DNA of 64,000 nt from JBNKWA01 sp050299555. Its GTDB lineage: Bacteria; Pseudomonadota; Alphaproteobacteria; Rhodobacterales; Rhodobacteraceae. Location of the stretch: NCBI GenBank assembly GCA_050299555.1, contig JBNKWA010000087.1, forward strand, positions 1 through 64,000, given 5' to 3'. Positions 17,961-27,444 of this stretch are shown here, piece after piece (within the stretch, counting starts at the first letter, position 1; each line of letters begins with the position of its first letter). The translations under genes and the position numbers were made by a program. Below the pieces are notes generated by a model. It ran no database searches and was not told the DNA's origin. It was given only the letters and a program-made list of their open reading frames with translations.

Positions 17961-18461
17961 TCAGTCGCGCGCGCCGATGCCGGCCAGCAGCGCCGCCACG
18001 ATCGCCTCCGGCGGCCGGTCGACATCCACCGTCACCGCATCCTCGTCCGGCCCCGGCGGCTCCAACGCCGCGAACTGGCTGTCCAGAAGCGAAAGCGGCA
18101 TGAAATGCCCCTCCCGCGCGCCCATGCGCCCGGCGATCACCGCCCGCGATCCGGCAAGATGGAGGAACGTCACCGGGCCGCCGGCATGGGTGCGGATCAG
18201 GTCGCGATAGGCCCGCTTCAGCGCCGAGCAGCCGATCACCACGATCCCTTCCGCCGCCGCCAGCGTCTCGCCCACGCTGACCAGCCAGGGCGCCCGGTCG
18301 GCATCGGTCAGCGGTGTCCCGGCCGACATCCTGGCCACGTTCCGAGGCGGATGCAGGTCGTCCCCGTCCACATAGCGGCCGCCCACGGCCTCGGCGAACA
18401 GCGCCCCCACACGCGACTTGCCGCACCCGGCGACGCCCATGACCACAAAGCGCCGGTTCAC
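17961..18461 (-). CDS. gntK: Gluconokinase
   Basis: A P-loop kinase of 166 residues that phosphorylates gluconate to 6-phosphogluconate, feeding the Entner-Doudoroff and pentose phosphate routes. Walker A is GVAGCGKS at residues 9-16, followed by the family sequences DGDDLHPPRNVARMSAG and the lid segment SALKRAYRD. The GTG at 18461 overlaps the stop of the dehydrogenase gene (GTGTGA), so the two are translated together. The length matches the thermoresistant gluconokinase family. Confidence 0.9.
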   Translation of the reverse strand: MNRRFVVMGVAGCGKSRVGALFAEAVGGRYVDGDDLHPPRNVARMSAGTPLTDADRAPWLVSVGETLAAAEGIVVIGCSALKRAYRDLIRTHAGGPVTFLHLAGSRAVIAGRMGAREGHFMPLSLLDSQFAALEPPGPDEDAVTVDVDRPPEAIVAALLAGIGARD

Positions 18462-19219
18462 ACCGTCACCGACAGCCCGCCATCGACGAAAAGCGTGTGG
18501 CCGTTGACGAACGACGCCGCGTCCGACGACAGGAACACCGCCGCGCCCACCAGCTCGTCGAGCTTGCCCCAGCGCCCCGCCGGGGTCCGCTTGCAAAGCC
18601 AGTCGTTGAAGGCCGGATCGGCCATCAGGGCGGCGTTCAGCGGCGTCTCGAAATAGCCCGGCGCAATGGCGTTGCAGCTCAGCCCGTACCGGGCCCAGTC
18701 CGCCGCCATGCCCTTGGTCAGGTTGGCCACCGCGCCCTTGGTGGCGGTGTAGGGCGCGATCGAAGTCCGGGCCAGCGCCGCCTGCACGGACGCGATGTTG
18801 ACGATCCGCCCGGTGCCGCGGGCGATCATGTGCCGCGCTGCCGCCTGGGCGACATTGAAGACCCCCGAGATGTTGACCTTCACCAGCCGCTCGAAGGCCT
18901 CGGCCGGGAAATCCTCCAGCGGGCCGCGATGCTGCATGCCGGCATTGTTGATCAGGATGTCGATGGGCCCGGTCGCCGCCTCGAACCCGTCCACCGCGGC
19001 CCGCGCCGCGCCATGGTCGGTGACGTCGAAGGGCAGCGTCTCCACCGTCGCTCCGCGGCCGCGCAACGCCTCGGCCGCCGCCGCCAGCTTGTCGCCGTCG
19101 CGGCCGTTCAGCACGATCGCCGCACCCGCCTCGGCCAGCCCGCCCGCCAACGCCATGCCGATGCCCTGGGATGAGCCGGTCACCAGCGCCCGCCGCCCGG
19201 TCAGATCGAATAGCTTCAC
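18458..19219 (-). CDS. SDR dehydrogenase, gluconate 5-dehydrogenase type
   Basis: A classical short-chain dehydrogenase of 253 residues. It has the cofactor site TGSSQGIG (residues 14-21), NNAGMQHRG, catalytic Ser in IASVQ, YTATK with Tyr and Lys of the active site, and a conserved C-terminus VNGHTLFVDGG. The sequence FDLTGRRALVTGSSQGIG and MQHRGPLEDF strongly resembles Ga5DH (Gno/IdnO), which interconverts gluconate and 5-ketogluconate. Pairing with gluconokinase in the same transcript supports a ketogluconate-to-6-phosphogluconate route. The exact substrate is inferred. It is divergent from pobA, with about 140 bases between them. Confidence 0.85.
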   Translation of the reverse strand: MKLFDLTGRRALVTGSSQGIGMALAGGLAEAGAAIVLNGRDGDKLAAAAEALRGRGATVETLPFDVTDHGAARAAVDGFEAATGPIDILINNAGMQHRGPLEDFPAEAFERLVKVNISGVFNVAQAAARHMIARGTGRIVNIASVQAALARTSIAPYTATKGAVANLTKGMAADWARYGLSCNAIAPGYFETPLNAALMADPAFNDWLCKRTPAGRWGKLDELVGAAVFLSSDAASFVNGHTLFVDGGLSVTV

Positions 19220-19360
19220 CTTCGCCCCCTCTTCCTGCTGGTGGTTTCTTGCGGCGATCCGGTGGGCAAAGTCCAGCCCGCCGGGGCCGCGCCGCCGTCG
19301 GCACCGGAATTGCCTTCACACCGGCCAGCGGCTTATCTGTCCTCGAAAAGGGGAGGCGAC

Positions 19361-20530
19361 ATGCGCACGCAGGTGGTCATCGTCGGCGGCGGACCGTCCG
19401 GCCTGCTGCTCGGGCAGCTTCTGCACGGCAGGGGCATCGACACCGTCCTCATCGAGCGCCGCACCCGCGCGCACGTGCTGTCGCGGATCCGCGCCGGTGT
19501 GCTGGAACAGGGATTTGTCGCCCTCATGGAGGAGGCCGGCGTCGCCGGGCGCATGAACCGCGAGGCGCTGCTTCATGACGGCGTCATGATCGCCTATGGC
19601 AACGAAAGCTTCCGGCTCAACTTCACCAGCCACGTGCAGCGGCCGGTCACCGTCTACGGCCAGACCGAGATCACCCGCGACCTCTACGACGCCCGCGAGG
19701 GCGCCGGGATCCAGACGCTGTTCGAGGTCGACGAGGTGGCGATCCACGATGCCGACGGCACCCGGCCGTACGTGACCTTCCGCCAGGGCGGCGCCGAAGA
19801 GCGCATCGATTGCGACTTCGTCGCCGGCTGCGACGGGTTTCACGGCGTCAGCCGCCGCACCATCCCCGACACCGTCAGGCGGGAACACGAAAAGGTCTAT
19901 CCCTTCGGCTGGCTCGGCATCCTGTCGGAAACACCGCCGGTCCATGACGAGCTGGTCTATTCCAACTCGGCCCGCGGCTTCGCCCTCTGCTCCATGCGCA
20001 GCCACAGCCTCAGCCGCTATTACCTGCAGTGCCCCCTCAGCGATCACCCCGAGGACTGGACCGACGCCGCCTTCTGGGACGAGCTGCGCCGGCGCCTGCC
20101 GCACTACTGGGCCGACGCGCTGGTCACCGGACCGTCGATCGAGAAATCCATCGCGCCGCTGCGTTCCTTCGTCTGCGAGCCCATGCAGTGGGGCCGGCTG
20201 TTCCTCTGCGGCGACGCCGCCCATATCGTGCCCCCGACCGGGGCCAAGGGGCTGAACACGGCGGCCTCGGACGTCTACTACCTGCATCAGGGGCTCGCGC
20301 GGTACTACGAGGAAGGCGACAGCACCGGCCTTGCCCAGTATTCCGAACACGCACTGGCGCGGATCTGGCAGGCCGAGCGCTTCAGCTGGTGGTTCACCAT
20401 GCTGATGCACCGCTTCCCCGACCAGAACGCATTCGATCACAAGATGCAGCGCGCCGATCTGGAATTCCTGCGCGCCAGTCCGTCGGCGCAGGCGGTGATG
20501 GCGGCGAACTATGTCGGCCTGCCGTACTAG
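19361..20530 (+). CDS. pobA: 4-hydroxybenzoate 3-monooxygenase
   Basis: A FAD-dependent aromatic hydroxylase that makes protocatechuate from 4-hydroxybenzoate with NADPH and O2. The FAD site GGGPSG occupies residues 9-14 and the second FAD site is GDAAHIVPPTGAKGLNTA near residue 285. Also present are RIRAGVLEQG and QTEITRDLYDAR, which contact FAD and substrate in the Pseudomonas enzyme. The length of 389 residues fits the family. The ATG at 19361 follows GGGGAGG. There is no pobR or pca gene beside it, so protocatechuate must be degraded by genes outside the window. Confidence 0.95.
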   Translation: MRTQVVIVGGGPSGLLLGQLLHGRGIDTVLIERRTRAHVLSRIRAGVLEQGFVALMEEAGVAGRMNREALLHDGVMIAYGNESFRLNFTSHVQRPVTVYGQTEITRDLYDAREGAGIQTLFEVDEVAIHDADGTRPYVTFRQGGAEERIDCDFVAGCDGFHGVSRRTIPDTVRREHEKVYPFGWLGILSETPPVHDELVYSNSARGFALCSMRSHSLSRYYLQCPLSDHPEDWTDAAFWDELRRRLPHYWADALVTGPSIEKSIAPLRSFVCEPMQWGRLFLCGDAAHIVPPTGAKGLNTAASDVYYLHQGLARYYEEGDSTGLAQYSEHALARIWQAERFSWWFTMLMHRFPDQNAFDHKMQRADLEFLRASPSAQAVMAANYVGLPY

Positions 20531-20631
20531 GGCGAGGGCCTGCATTCGGGGCCAACCGGGATCGCCCCCGGGATCGTGCCGGTGCCGCACCCGGCAACGG
20601 CGATGGTTGGAAATGCGCCGCAAGATGATAC

Positions 20632-20646
20632 ACCAGCCCATCTGGT
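20632..20646. promoter_or_regulatory. Possible operator upstream of HAD-sorC
   Basis: Inverted repeat ACCAG-N5-CTGGT, 29 bases upstream of the HAD start. It is short, and no binding family can be assigned from the sequence. Confidence 0.3.
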
Positions 20647-20674
20647 TTCAAAGGATGGCAGCTTCGACCCGGCC

Positions 20675-21340
20675 ATGATCGACCTCGTGATCCTCGACTG
20701 CGATGGCGTGCTGGTGGACAGCGAGGTCCTGTCCGCCGAGGTGCTCATCGCCGAACTGGCGGCGGTCGGCATCACCGTCGACCGGGCCTATGTGCGCGAC
20801 CACTGCCTTGGCCACAGCTTTCCCAAGGTGGCGCGGAACATCCGCAACAGCTTTGCCGTGCCGCTGCCCGAGGATTTCGAGGCCCGCTATCGCCGGTCGC
20901 TGCTGGCCCGCTTCGAGACCGAGCTGAGGACGACGCCGCACCTGCTGCCGGTGCTCGACACCCTCGCCATCCCCACCTGCGTCGCCACCTCCTCGAGTCG
21001 CGAGCGCGTCTCCCGCTCGCTGCAGGTTGCCGGGCTCGACGGCTATTTCGGCGACCGCGTGTTCACCGCCTCGCAGGTGAAGAACGGCAAGCCGGCGCCC
21101 GACCTGCTGCTGTTCGCGGCGGAAAGGATGGGCTACGACCCGGCCCGTACCGCGGTGGTCGAGGACAGCCTGCCCGGGCTTCTGGCCGCCGATGCCGCCG
21201 GCATGCACGTCCTGGCCTATACCGGCGCCTCGCACCTTGGCGGCCGGGCGCCCGAGACGCCTTTCCCGCTGATCACCTTCGACGACTGGCGCCAGTTCTC
21301 GGCGCTTCTGGCCGAGCTCGGCGACAGGGCGGCGTCATGA
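20675..21340 (+). CDS. HAD-superfamily phosphatase (beta-phosphoglucomutase-like)
   Basis: A 221-residue HAD subfamily IA hydrolase. The nucleophile motif DCDGVLVDSE is at residues 6-15; motif II is ATSSSRERV, with the Lys of motif III in KNGKPAPD, and motif IV is VVEDSLPG. The helical cap lies between about residues 16 and 80. Such enzymes dephosphorylate small sugar phosphates or polyol phosphates. It overlaps the SorC regulator gene by four bases (ATGA) and precedes the polyol operon, so a role in clearing a sugar phosphate or inducer is likely but unproven. The ATG at 20675 is chosen because the motif starts right after it; its ribosome binding site is weak. Confidence 0.82.
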   Translation: MIDLVILDCDGVLVDSEVLSAEVLIAELAAVGITVDRAYVRDHCLGHSFPKVARNIRNSFAVPLPEDFEARYRRSLLARFETELRTTPHLLPVLDTLAIPTCVATSSSRERVSRSLQVAGLDGYFGDRVFTASQVKNGKPAPDLLLFAAERMGYDPARTAVVEDSLPGLLAADAAGMHVLAYTGASHLGGRAPETPFPLITFDDWRQFSALLAELGDRAAS

Positions 21341-22299
21341 GCGGCGGTCGCGGCCAGCCCGAGGTCACCCGCCTCGACATCGCCGCGCGGGCCGGCTGGC
21401 TCTACTACGTCGCCGGCAACACCCAGGACGAAATCGCCCGCAAGCTGTCGGTGTCGCGGCAGACGGCGCAGCGGCTGGTGTCGCTGGCGGTCAGCGAGCG
21501 GCTGGTCAAGGTGCGGCTGGACCATCCCATCGGGCGCTGCATGGACCTGGCCCAGGAGGTCGCCGAGCGCTTCGGCCTGCAGCAATGCGAGATCGCGCCG
21601 TCGGACCCAGACGCGCCGGGCCTTCTGACCGGGGTGGCCATTGCCGCGGCGACCGAACTGGAACGGATCCTCAAGTCGCCGGAAGGCCGGATCATCGCGC
21701 TGGGCACCGGCCGGGCGCTGAAGGCCACCGTCGAACAGCTGCCGCTGATGAACTGCCCGCAGCACCGGATCGTCTCGCTGCTGGGCAACATGATGGCCGA
21801 CGGTGCCGCCACCCGCTACAACGCCACCATCGCCATGGCCGAGCGGGTCGGCGCGGCGCATTATCCCAACCCGCTGCCGGTGGTGGCGCGGGACGCGGCC
21901 GAGCTGAAGCAGCTCCACGACCAGGAGGCGGCGAAGAACACCTTCAGACTGTGCCAGATGGCCGACCTCACGCTGGTTGGCGTCGGCAACATGGGTCACC
22001 AGGCGCCGGTGGTCCTCGACGGCTTCGTCACCACCGAAGAGATGGACGAGCTTGAGGCGGCCGGCGCGGTGGGCGAGATCACCGCCTGGGTCTTCGACCG
22101 GGACGGCCGCATCATCGATTGCGACCGCAACCGGCGCGTCGCCTCGGTGCCGCTGCCACGGGCCGCCGAGCGGCGGATCATCGGTGTCGCCGTGGGCAGG
22201 GCCAAGGTGGCGCCGCTGGCGGCGGCGCTCAGGGGCAAGTTGATCAACGGCCTGATCACCAACGAAGCCACGGCCGAAAGCCTGCTGGCCACCGCCTGA
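21337..22299 (+). CDS. SorC/DeoR-type sugar-responsive regulator of the polyol operon
   Basis: A 320-residue SorC-family regulator. The N-terminal helix-turn-helix is NTQDEIARKLSVSRQTAQRL (about residues 28-47). The C-terminal sugar-binding domain resembles a sugar isomerase fold and contains LGTGRALKATVEQ and VGVGNMG. It probably controls the smo operon that starts 180 bases downstream by binding a phosphorylated or free polyol. The gene matches the position of SmoC in Rhodobacter sphaeroides. It is coupled to the HAD gene by an ATGA overlap. Confidence 0.87.
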   Translation: MSGGRGQPEVTRLDIAARAGWLYYVAGNTQDEIARKLSVSRQTAQRLVSLAVSERLVKVRLDHPIGRCMDLAQEVAERFGLQQCEIAPSDPDAPGLLTGVAIAAATELERILKSPEGRIIALGTGRALKATVEQLPLMNCPQHRIVSLLGNMMADGAATRYNATIAMAERVGAAHYPNPLPVVARDAAELKQLHDQEAAKNTFRLCQMADLTLVGVGNMGHQAPVVLDGFVTTEEMDELEAAGAVGEITAWVFDRDGRIIDCDRNRRVASVPLPRAAERRIIGVAVGRAKVAPLAAALRGKLINGLITNEATAESLLATA

Positions 22300-22399
22300 C
22301 ACGGCGCCTCGGCCGGCCATCGAAACCTTCTCCACGACACGAAAGTCTCCGCCGCGACTCGCGCCGTTCCGCCGAAACGCGGCGGTGGTGCGATTACCG

Positions 22400-22454
22400 T
22401 TGACACGACTCAGCGGTTGAGTGAGTATTTGCCCACGTAATTAACATTTGCCCA
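22400..22454 (+). promoter_or_regulatory. Promoter and operator candidates of the polyol operon
   Basis: TTGACA (22400-22405), 17 bases, then GAGTAT (22423-22428) make a sigma-70-like promoter. The inverted repeat ACTCA-N5-TGAGT (22408-22422) fills the spacer. The direct repeat ATTTGCCCA occurs twice, at 22427-22435 and 22446-22454, overlapping the -10 and the start region; it would suit a repressor such as the adjacent SorC protein. The region is markedly A+T-richer than its surroundings. Confidence 0.5.
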
Positions 22455-22476
22455 TCAACGGGCATCGGGAGGAAGC

Positions 22477-23781
22477 ATGAAGACGACGATGCGCGCCCTT
22501 ATGGGCGCAAGCGCGCTATGCGCTGTCTCGACCCTCGCGCAGGCGGACACGATCACCATCGCCACGGTCAACAACGGCGACATGATCCGCATGCAGGGTC
22601 TGACCGACGATTTCACCGCCAAGACCGGCCACACGGTCGAATGGGTGACCCTGGAAGAGAACGTGCTGCGCCAGCGCGTGACCCAGGACATCGCCACCAA
22701 GGGTGGCCAGTTCGACATCATGACCATCGGCATGTACGAGACGCCGATCTGGGCGGCCCAGAACTGGCTGGTGCCGCTGAACGACCTGCCCGATTCCTAC
22801 GATGTCGACGACATCCTGCCGGCGATGCGCGCCGGCCTGTCCTATGACGGCACGCTTTATGCGGCGCCGTTCTACGGCGAGTCGTCCATGGTCATGTATC
22901 GCACCGACCTGATGCAGGCCGCCGGGCTTGAGATGCCCGAGGCGCCGACCTGGGCCTTCATCCAGGAAGCCGCCGCGGCGATGACTGACAAGGACAACGA
23001 GATCTACGGCGTCTGCTTGCGCGGCAAGGCCGGCTGGGGCGAGAACATGGCGTTCATCACCACGGTCGCCAACTCGTTCGGCGCGCGTTGGTTCGACGAG
23101 GACTGGAAGGCCCAGCTCGACAGCCCCGAATGGAAGGAAGCCGTCACCTTCTACAACGACCTGCTGACCAGCTACGGTCCTCCGGGCGCATCGACCAACG
23201 GCTTCAACGAGAACCTGTCGCTGTTCCAGCAGGGCAAGTGCGGCATGTGGATCGACGCCACCGTGGCGGCGTCCTTCGTGACCAATCCCAAGGACTCCAC
23301 TGTCGCCGACAAGGTCGGCTTCGCGCTGGCGCCGAACAAGGAAGGCGTCGACAAGCGCGCCAACTGGCTCTGGGCCTGGGCGCTGGCGATCCCCGCCGGC
23401 ACGCAGAAGGAAGCGGCCGCGAAAGAGTTCATCGAGTGGGCGACCTCGAAGGAGTACCTCGCGCTGGTGGCCGAGAAGGAAGGCTGGGCCAACGTGCCCC
23501 CGGGCAGCCGGACCTCGCTCTACGAGAACCCCGAATACGCCAAGGTTCCGTTCGCCGACATGACGCTCAAGTCGATCAACGCCGCCAATCCCGACAACCC
23601 GACCGTCGAGCCGGTGCCCTATGTCGGCGTCCAGTTCGTCGCCATCCCCGAATGGGCCGGCATCGGCACGACCGCGGGCCAGGAGTTCTCGGCCATGGTC
23701 GCCGGACAGCAGACGCCGGACGAGGCGCTTGAGAAGGCGCAGACCCTCGTCACCGACGAGATGGAAGCCGCAGGGTACTGA
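22477..23781 (+). CDS. smoE: Polyol ABC transporter substrate-binding protein
   Basis: The periplasmic binding protein for sorbitol/mannitol-type hexitols. It has 434 residues and a signal peptide (MRALMGASALCAVSTLAQAD), followed by an extracellular solute-binding family 1 fold starting DTITIATVNNGDMIRMQGL. There is no lipobox Cys, so it is freely periplasmic. The start at 22477 follows GGGAGGAAG. It is the first gene of the smoEFGK operon, and a strong stem-loop after its stop probably makes its mRNA more abundant than that of the permeases. Sugar specificity is inferred from the linked mannitol dehydrogenase. Confidence 0.92.
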   Translation: MKTTMRALMGASALCAVSTLAQADTITIATVNNGDMIRMQGLTDDFTAKTGHTVEWVTLEENVLRQRVTQDIATKGGQFDIMTIGMYETPIWAAQNWLVPLNDLPDSYDVDDILPAMRAGLSYDGTLYAAPFYGESSMVMYRTDLMQAAGLEMPEAPTWAFIQEAAAAMTDKDNEIYGVCLRGKAGWGENMAFITTVANSFGARWFDEDWKAQLDSPEWKEAVTFYNDLLTSYGPPGASTNGFNENLSLFQQGKCGMWIDATVAASFVTNPKDSTVADKVGFALAPNKEGVDKRANWLWAWALAIPAGTQKEAAAKEFIEWATSKEYLALVAEKEGWANVPPGSRTSLYENPEYAKVPFADMTLKSINAANPDNPTVEPVPYVGVQFVAIPEWAGIGTTAGQEFSAMVAGQQTPDEALEKAQTLVTDEMEAAGY

Positions 23782-23795
23782 GGCCTTCCTCCCGG

Positions 23796-23826
23796 CCGGG
23801 GGGCGACACGAGTCGCCGCCCCCCGG
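23796..23826 (+). promoter_or_regulatory. Intercistronic stem-loop after the binding-protein gene
   Basis: CCGGGGGGCGAC (23796-23807) pairs with GTCGCC...CCCCGG (23812-23826, three-base bulge) around the loop ACGA. It lies within the 124-base smoE-smoF gap. Such stems commonly stabilise binding-protein mRNA or attenuate read-through into the permease genes; here that role is inferred from position. Confidence 0.55.
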
Positions 23827-23905
23827 TACCTTCCAGTGACTGTCGAACCCGAAAAGGGTCCGTGCGCGCCAAGGCCGCGCCGGCCGGGCCCAGAGGAGGT
23901 GCGTC

Positions 23906-24772
23906 ATGGCCACGCAACATTCCCGATCCGCCGCCCGTCTGATGATGGCGCCGGCCGTCGTCCTGCTCCTGGGCTGGATGCTGGTGCCGCTGATCATGAC
24001 GCTCTACTTCTCGTTCAAGCAGTACCTGCCGCTCAGGGGCGGCGATCTGGGCTGGGTCGGCTTCGAGAACTACGTCCGCTTCGTCACCTCCAGCGCCTTC
24101 TGGCCCAGCGTCCAGACCACGCTGATCATTGTCGGCGGCGTTCTGGTGATCACCGTCTGCCTCGGCGTCCTGCTGGCGATCCTGCTCGACCAGCCGATGT
24201 GGGGGCAGGGCATCGTCCGCATCCTGGTGATCGCGCCGTTCTTCGTCATGCCCACCGTCTCGGCGCTGGTCTGGAAGAACATGTTCATGGACCCGGTGAA
24301 CGGGCTCTTCGCGCATCTGTGGAAGTTCTTCGGCGCCCAGCCGGTCGAATGGCTGTCGAACGCCTCGATCACCTCGATCATCATGATCGTGTCCTGGCAG
24401 TGGCTGCCCTTCGCCACGCTGATCCTGTTGACCGCGATCCAGTCGCTGGACAGCGAGCAGCTCGAGGCGTCGGAAATGGACGGCGCGCCGGTCCTGTCGC
24501 GGTTCATCTACATCGTGCTGCCGCATCTCAGCCGCGCCATCACCATCGTCATCCTGATCCAGACGATCTTCCTTTTGTCGGTCTTCGCCGAGATCTTCGT
24601 GACCACCCAGGGCTCGTTCGGGACCCGGACGCTGACCTACCTGATCTTCCAGCGGGTGCTGGAAAGCCAGAATGTCGGGCTCGGCTCGGCCGGCGGCGTC
24701 TACGCAATCATCCTGGCCAACATCGTTGCCATCTTCCTGATGCGCATCGTCGGCAAGAACCTGGACGCGTGA
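23906..24772 (+). CDS. smoF: Polyol ABC transporter permease 1
   Basis: An inner-membrane permease of the MalF type with 288 residues and six predicted helices. The cytoplasmic EAA loop reads EASEMDGAPVLSRFIYIVLP, the contact site for the ATPase. It would form a heterodimer with the next gene product. The start at 23906 follows AGAGGAGG. Twelve bases separate it from the next gene. Confidence 0.92.
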   Translation: MATQHSRSAARLMMAPAVVLLLGWMLVPLIMTLYFSFKQYLPLRGGDLGWVGFENYVRFVTSSAFWPSVQTTLIIVGGVLVITVCLGVLLAILLDQPMWGQGIVRILVIAPFFVMPTVSALVWKNMFMDPVNGLFAHLWKFFGAQPVEWLSNASITSIIMIVSWQWLPFATLILLTAIQSLDSEQLEASEMDGAPVLSRFIYIVLPHLSRAITIVILIQTIFLLSVFAEIFVTTQGSFGTRTLTYLIFQRVLESQNVGLGSAGGVYAIILANIVAIFLMRIVGKNLDA

Positions 24773-24784
24773 GGAGACAGAACC

Positions 24785-25615
24785 ATGGCCCGCGCCGTCA
24801 CCAATCAACGCAAGTCCATCAACACCGCGATCGCCTGGGGGATCGGCCTTCTGATCTTCTTCCCGATCCTGTGGACGATCCTGACCAGCTTCAAGACCGA
24901 GGCGACCGCCATCGCCGATCCGCCGCAGTTCCTGTTCTTCGACTGGACGCTTGAAAACTACGCGGTGGTGCAGGAGCGCTCGGACTACATGCGCTTCCTG
25001 TGGAACTCGGTCATCATCGCCGGCGGCTCCACGATCCTTGGCATCATCATCGCCGTCCCGGCCGCCTGGTCGATGGCCTTCGTGCCGTCGAAGCGGACCA
25101 AGGACATCCTGCTCTGGATGCTCTCGACCAAGATGCTGCCGGCGGTGGGCGTGCTCTACCCGATCTATCTGATGTTCATCAAACTCGGGCTTCTGGACAC
25201 CCGCATCGGGCTGGTCATCGTGATGATGCTCATCAACCTGCCGATCATCGTCTGGATGCTCTACACCTACTTCCGCGAGATCCCGGGCGAGATCCTCGAG
25301 GCGGCGCGCATGGACGGCGCATCGCTTCGCGACGAGATCATCCACGTGCTGACGCCGATGGCGGTGCCGGGCATCGCCTCGACGCTGCTGCTGAACTTCA
25401 TCCTGGCCTGGAACGAGGCCTTCTGGACGCTCAACCTGACGGCGGCCAAGGCGGCACCGCTGACCGCCTTCATCGCCAGCTATTCCAGCCCCGAGGGGCT
25501 GTTCTACGCCAAGCTTTCGGCCGCATCGACCATGGCCATCGCACCGATCCTGATTCTCGGCTGGTTCAGCCAGAAGCAGCTCGTGCGCGGCCTTACCTTC
25601 GGCGCGGTCAAATAG
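24785..25615 (+). CDS. smoG: Polyol ABC transporter permease 2
   Basis: A MalG-type inner-membrane permease, 276 residues, six predicted helices. The EAA loop reads EAARMDGASLRDEIIHVLTP. It pairs with SmoF and couples to SmoK. It ends SQKQLVRGLTFGAVK, the usual conserved tail of MalG-type proteins. Start at 24785 has GAGGAGA upstream; the next gene begins 12 bases after its stop. Confidence 0.92.
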   Translation: MARAVTNQRKSINTAIAWGIGLLIFFPILWTILTSFKTEATAIADPPQFLFFDWTLENYAVVQERSDYMRFLWNSVIIAGGSTILGIIIAVPAAWSMAFVPSKRTKDILLWMLSTKMLPAVGVLYPIYLMFIKLGLLDTRIGLVIVMMLINLPIIVWMLYTYFREIPGEILEAARMDGASLRDEIIHVLTPMAVPGIASTLLLNFILAWNEAFWTLNLTAAKAAPLTAFIASYSSPEGLFYAKLSAASTMAIAPILILGWFSQKQLVRGLTFGAVK

Positions 25616-25626
25616 GAGAGGGGCCC

Positions 25627-26631
<1,005 letters not shown>

Positions 26632-26649
26632 CGGGCAGGCGCGGCACAG

Positions 26650-27429
26650 ATGGACCTGAACCTCAAGGGAAAGCGGGCCGTCATCACCGGCGGCAGCCTC
26701 GGGATCGGACTCGGCGTCGCCCGGGCCTTTGCCCGCGAGGGCGCGGATGTGGTGCTGGTGGCGCGCAGCGACGACCGGCTGACCGCCGCGGCCGAGGCGA
26801 TCTTCGAGGAATTCGGCACCGCAGCGGCGACGGTGGCCGCCGACGTGGCCAGCGCCGAGGGCTGCGACGCGGTGGTCTCGGCGGTGGCGGACCTGGGCGG
26901 GGCCGACATCCTGGTCAACAACGCCGGCACCGGCTCCAACGAGACCATCCTCGAGGCGGCGGACGACAAGTGGGACCAGTACTGGCACCTGCATGTCATG
27001 GCGGCGGTGCGGCTGGCGCGCGGGCTGGCGCCGATGATGCAGGCCCGCGGCGGCGGCGCGATCCTCAACAACGCCTCGATCTGCGCCGTGCAGCCGCTCT
27101 GGTACGAGCCGATCTACAACGTCACCAAGGCGGCGCTGATGATGCTGTCGAAATGCATGGCGGCAGAGTTCATTCCCATGAACATCCGCGTCAACTGCAT
27201 CAACCCCGGGCTGATCCGCACGCCCGACTGGGAGAACACCGCCCGCAAGCTCTCCGGCGACGACTGGGAAGCCTACCTGCAATCGGTGGCTGACGAGCAC
27301 GCGACGATCAAGCGCTTCGGCACGGTCGAGGAACTGGCGGACTTCTTCGTCTTCCTCTGCTCGGACCGGGCCAGCTACTCGGTCGGCTCCACCTATTTCG
27401 TCGACGGCGGCATGCTGCGGACGGTTTGA
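26650..27429 (+). CDS. SDR-family dehydrogenase in the polyol operon
   Basis: A 259-residue short-chain dehydrogenase: cofactor site TGGSLGIG, NNAGT, catalytic Ser in NNASICA, then YNVTK with Tyr and Lys. In Rhodobacter sphaeroides the same operon position is held by sorbitol dehydrogenase SmoS, but this sequence does not resemble SmoS as I recall it. It looks more like a general 3-oxoacyl-reductase or glucose-dehydrogenase-type SDR, with PDWENTARKLSG in the substrate loop. It probably oxidises a polyol or ketose imported by SmoEFGK; the substrate is unknown. Confidence 0.8.
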   Translation: MDLNLKGKRAVITGGSLGIGLGVARAFAREGADVVLVARSDDRLTAAAEAIFEEFGTAAATVAADVASAEGCDAVVSAVADLGGADILVNNAGTGSNETILEAADDKWDQYWHLHVMAAVRLARGLAPMMQARGGGAILNNASICAVQPLWYEPIYNVTKAALMMLSKCMAAEFIPMNIRVNCINPGLIRTPDWENTARKLSGDDWEAYLQSVADEHATIKRFGTVEELADFFVFLCSDRASYSVGSTYFVDGGMLRTV

Positions 27430-27444
27430 GAAGGAAGACACGCG

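Noticed and set aside
20675..22299. HAD and SorC genes as part of the smo transcript itself
   Set aside because: A 177-base gap with its own promoter and operator-like repeats separates them from smoE, so they are better seen as a separate regulatory unit.
22516..25345. Two frames of about 500 codons opposite the smo operon
   Set aside because: Arg/His/Asp-rich antisense reading of transporter genes; no family resemblance.
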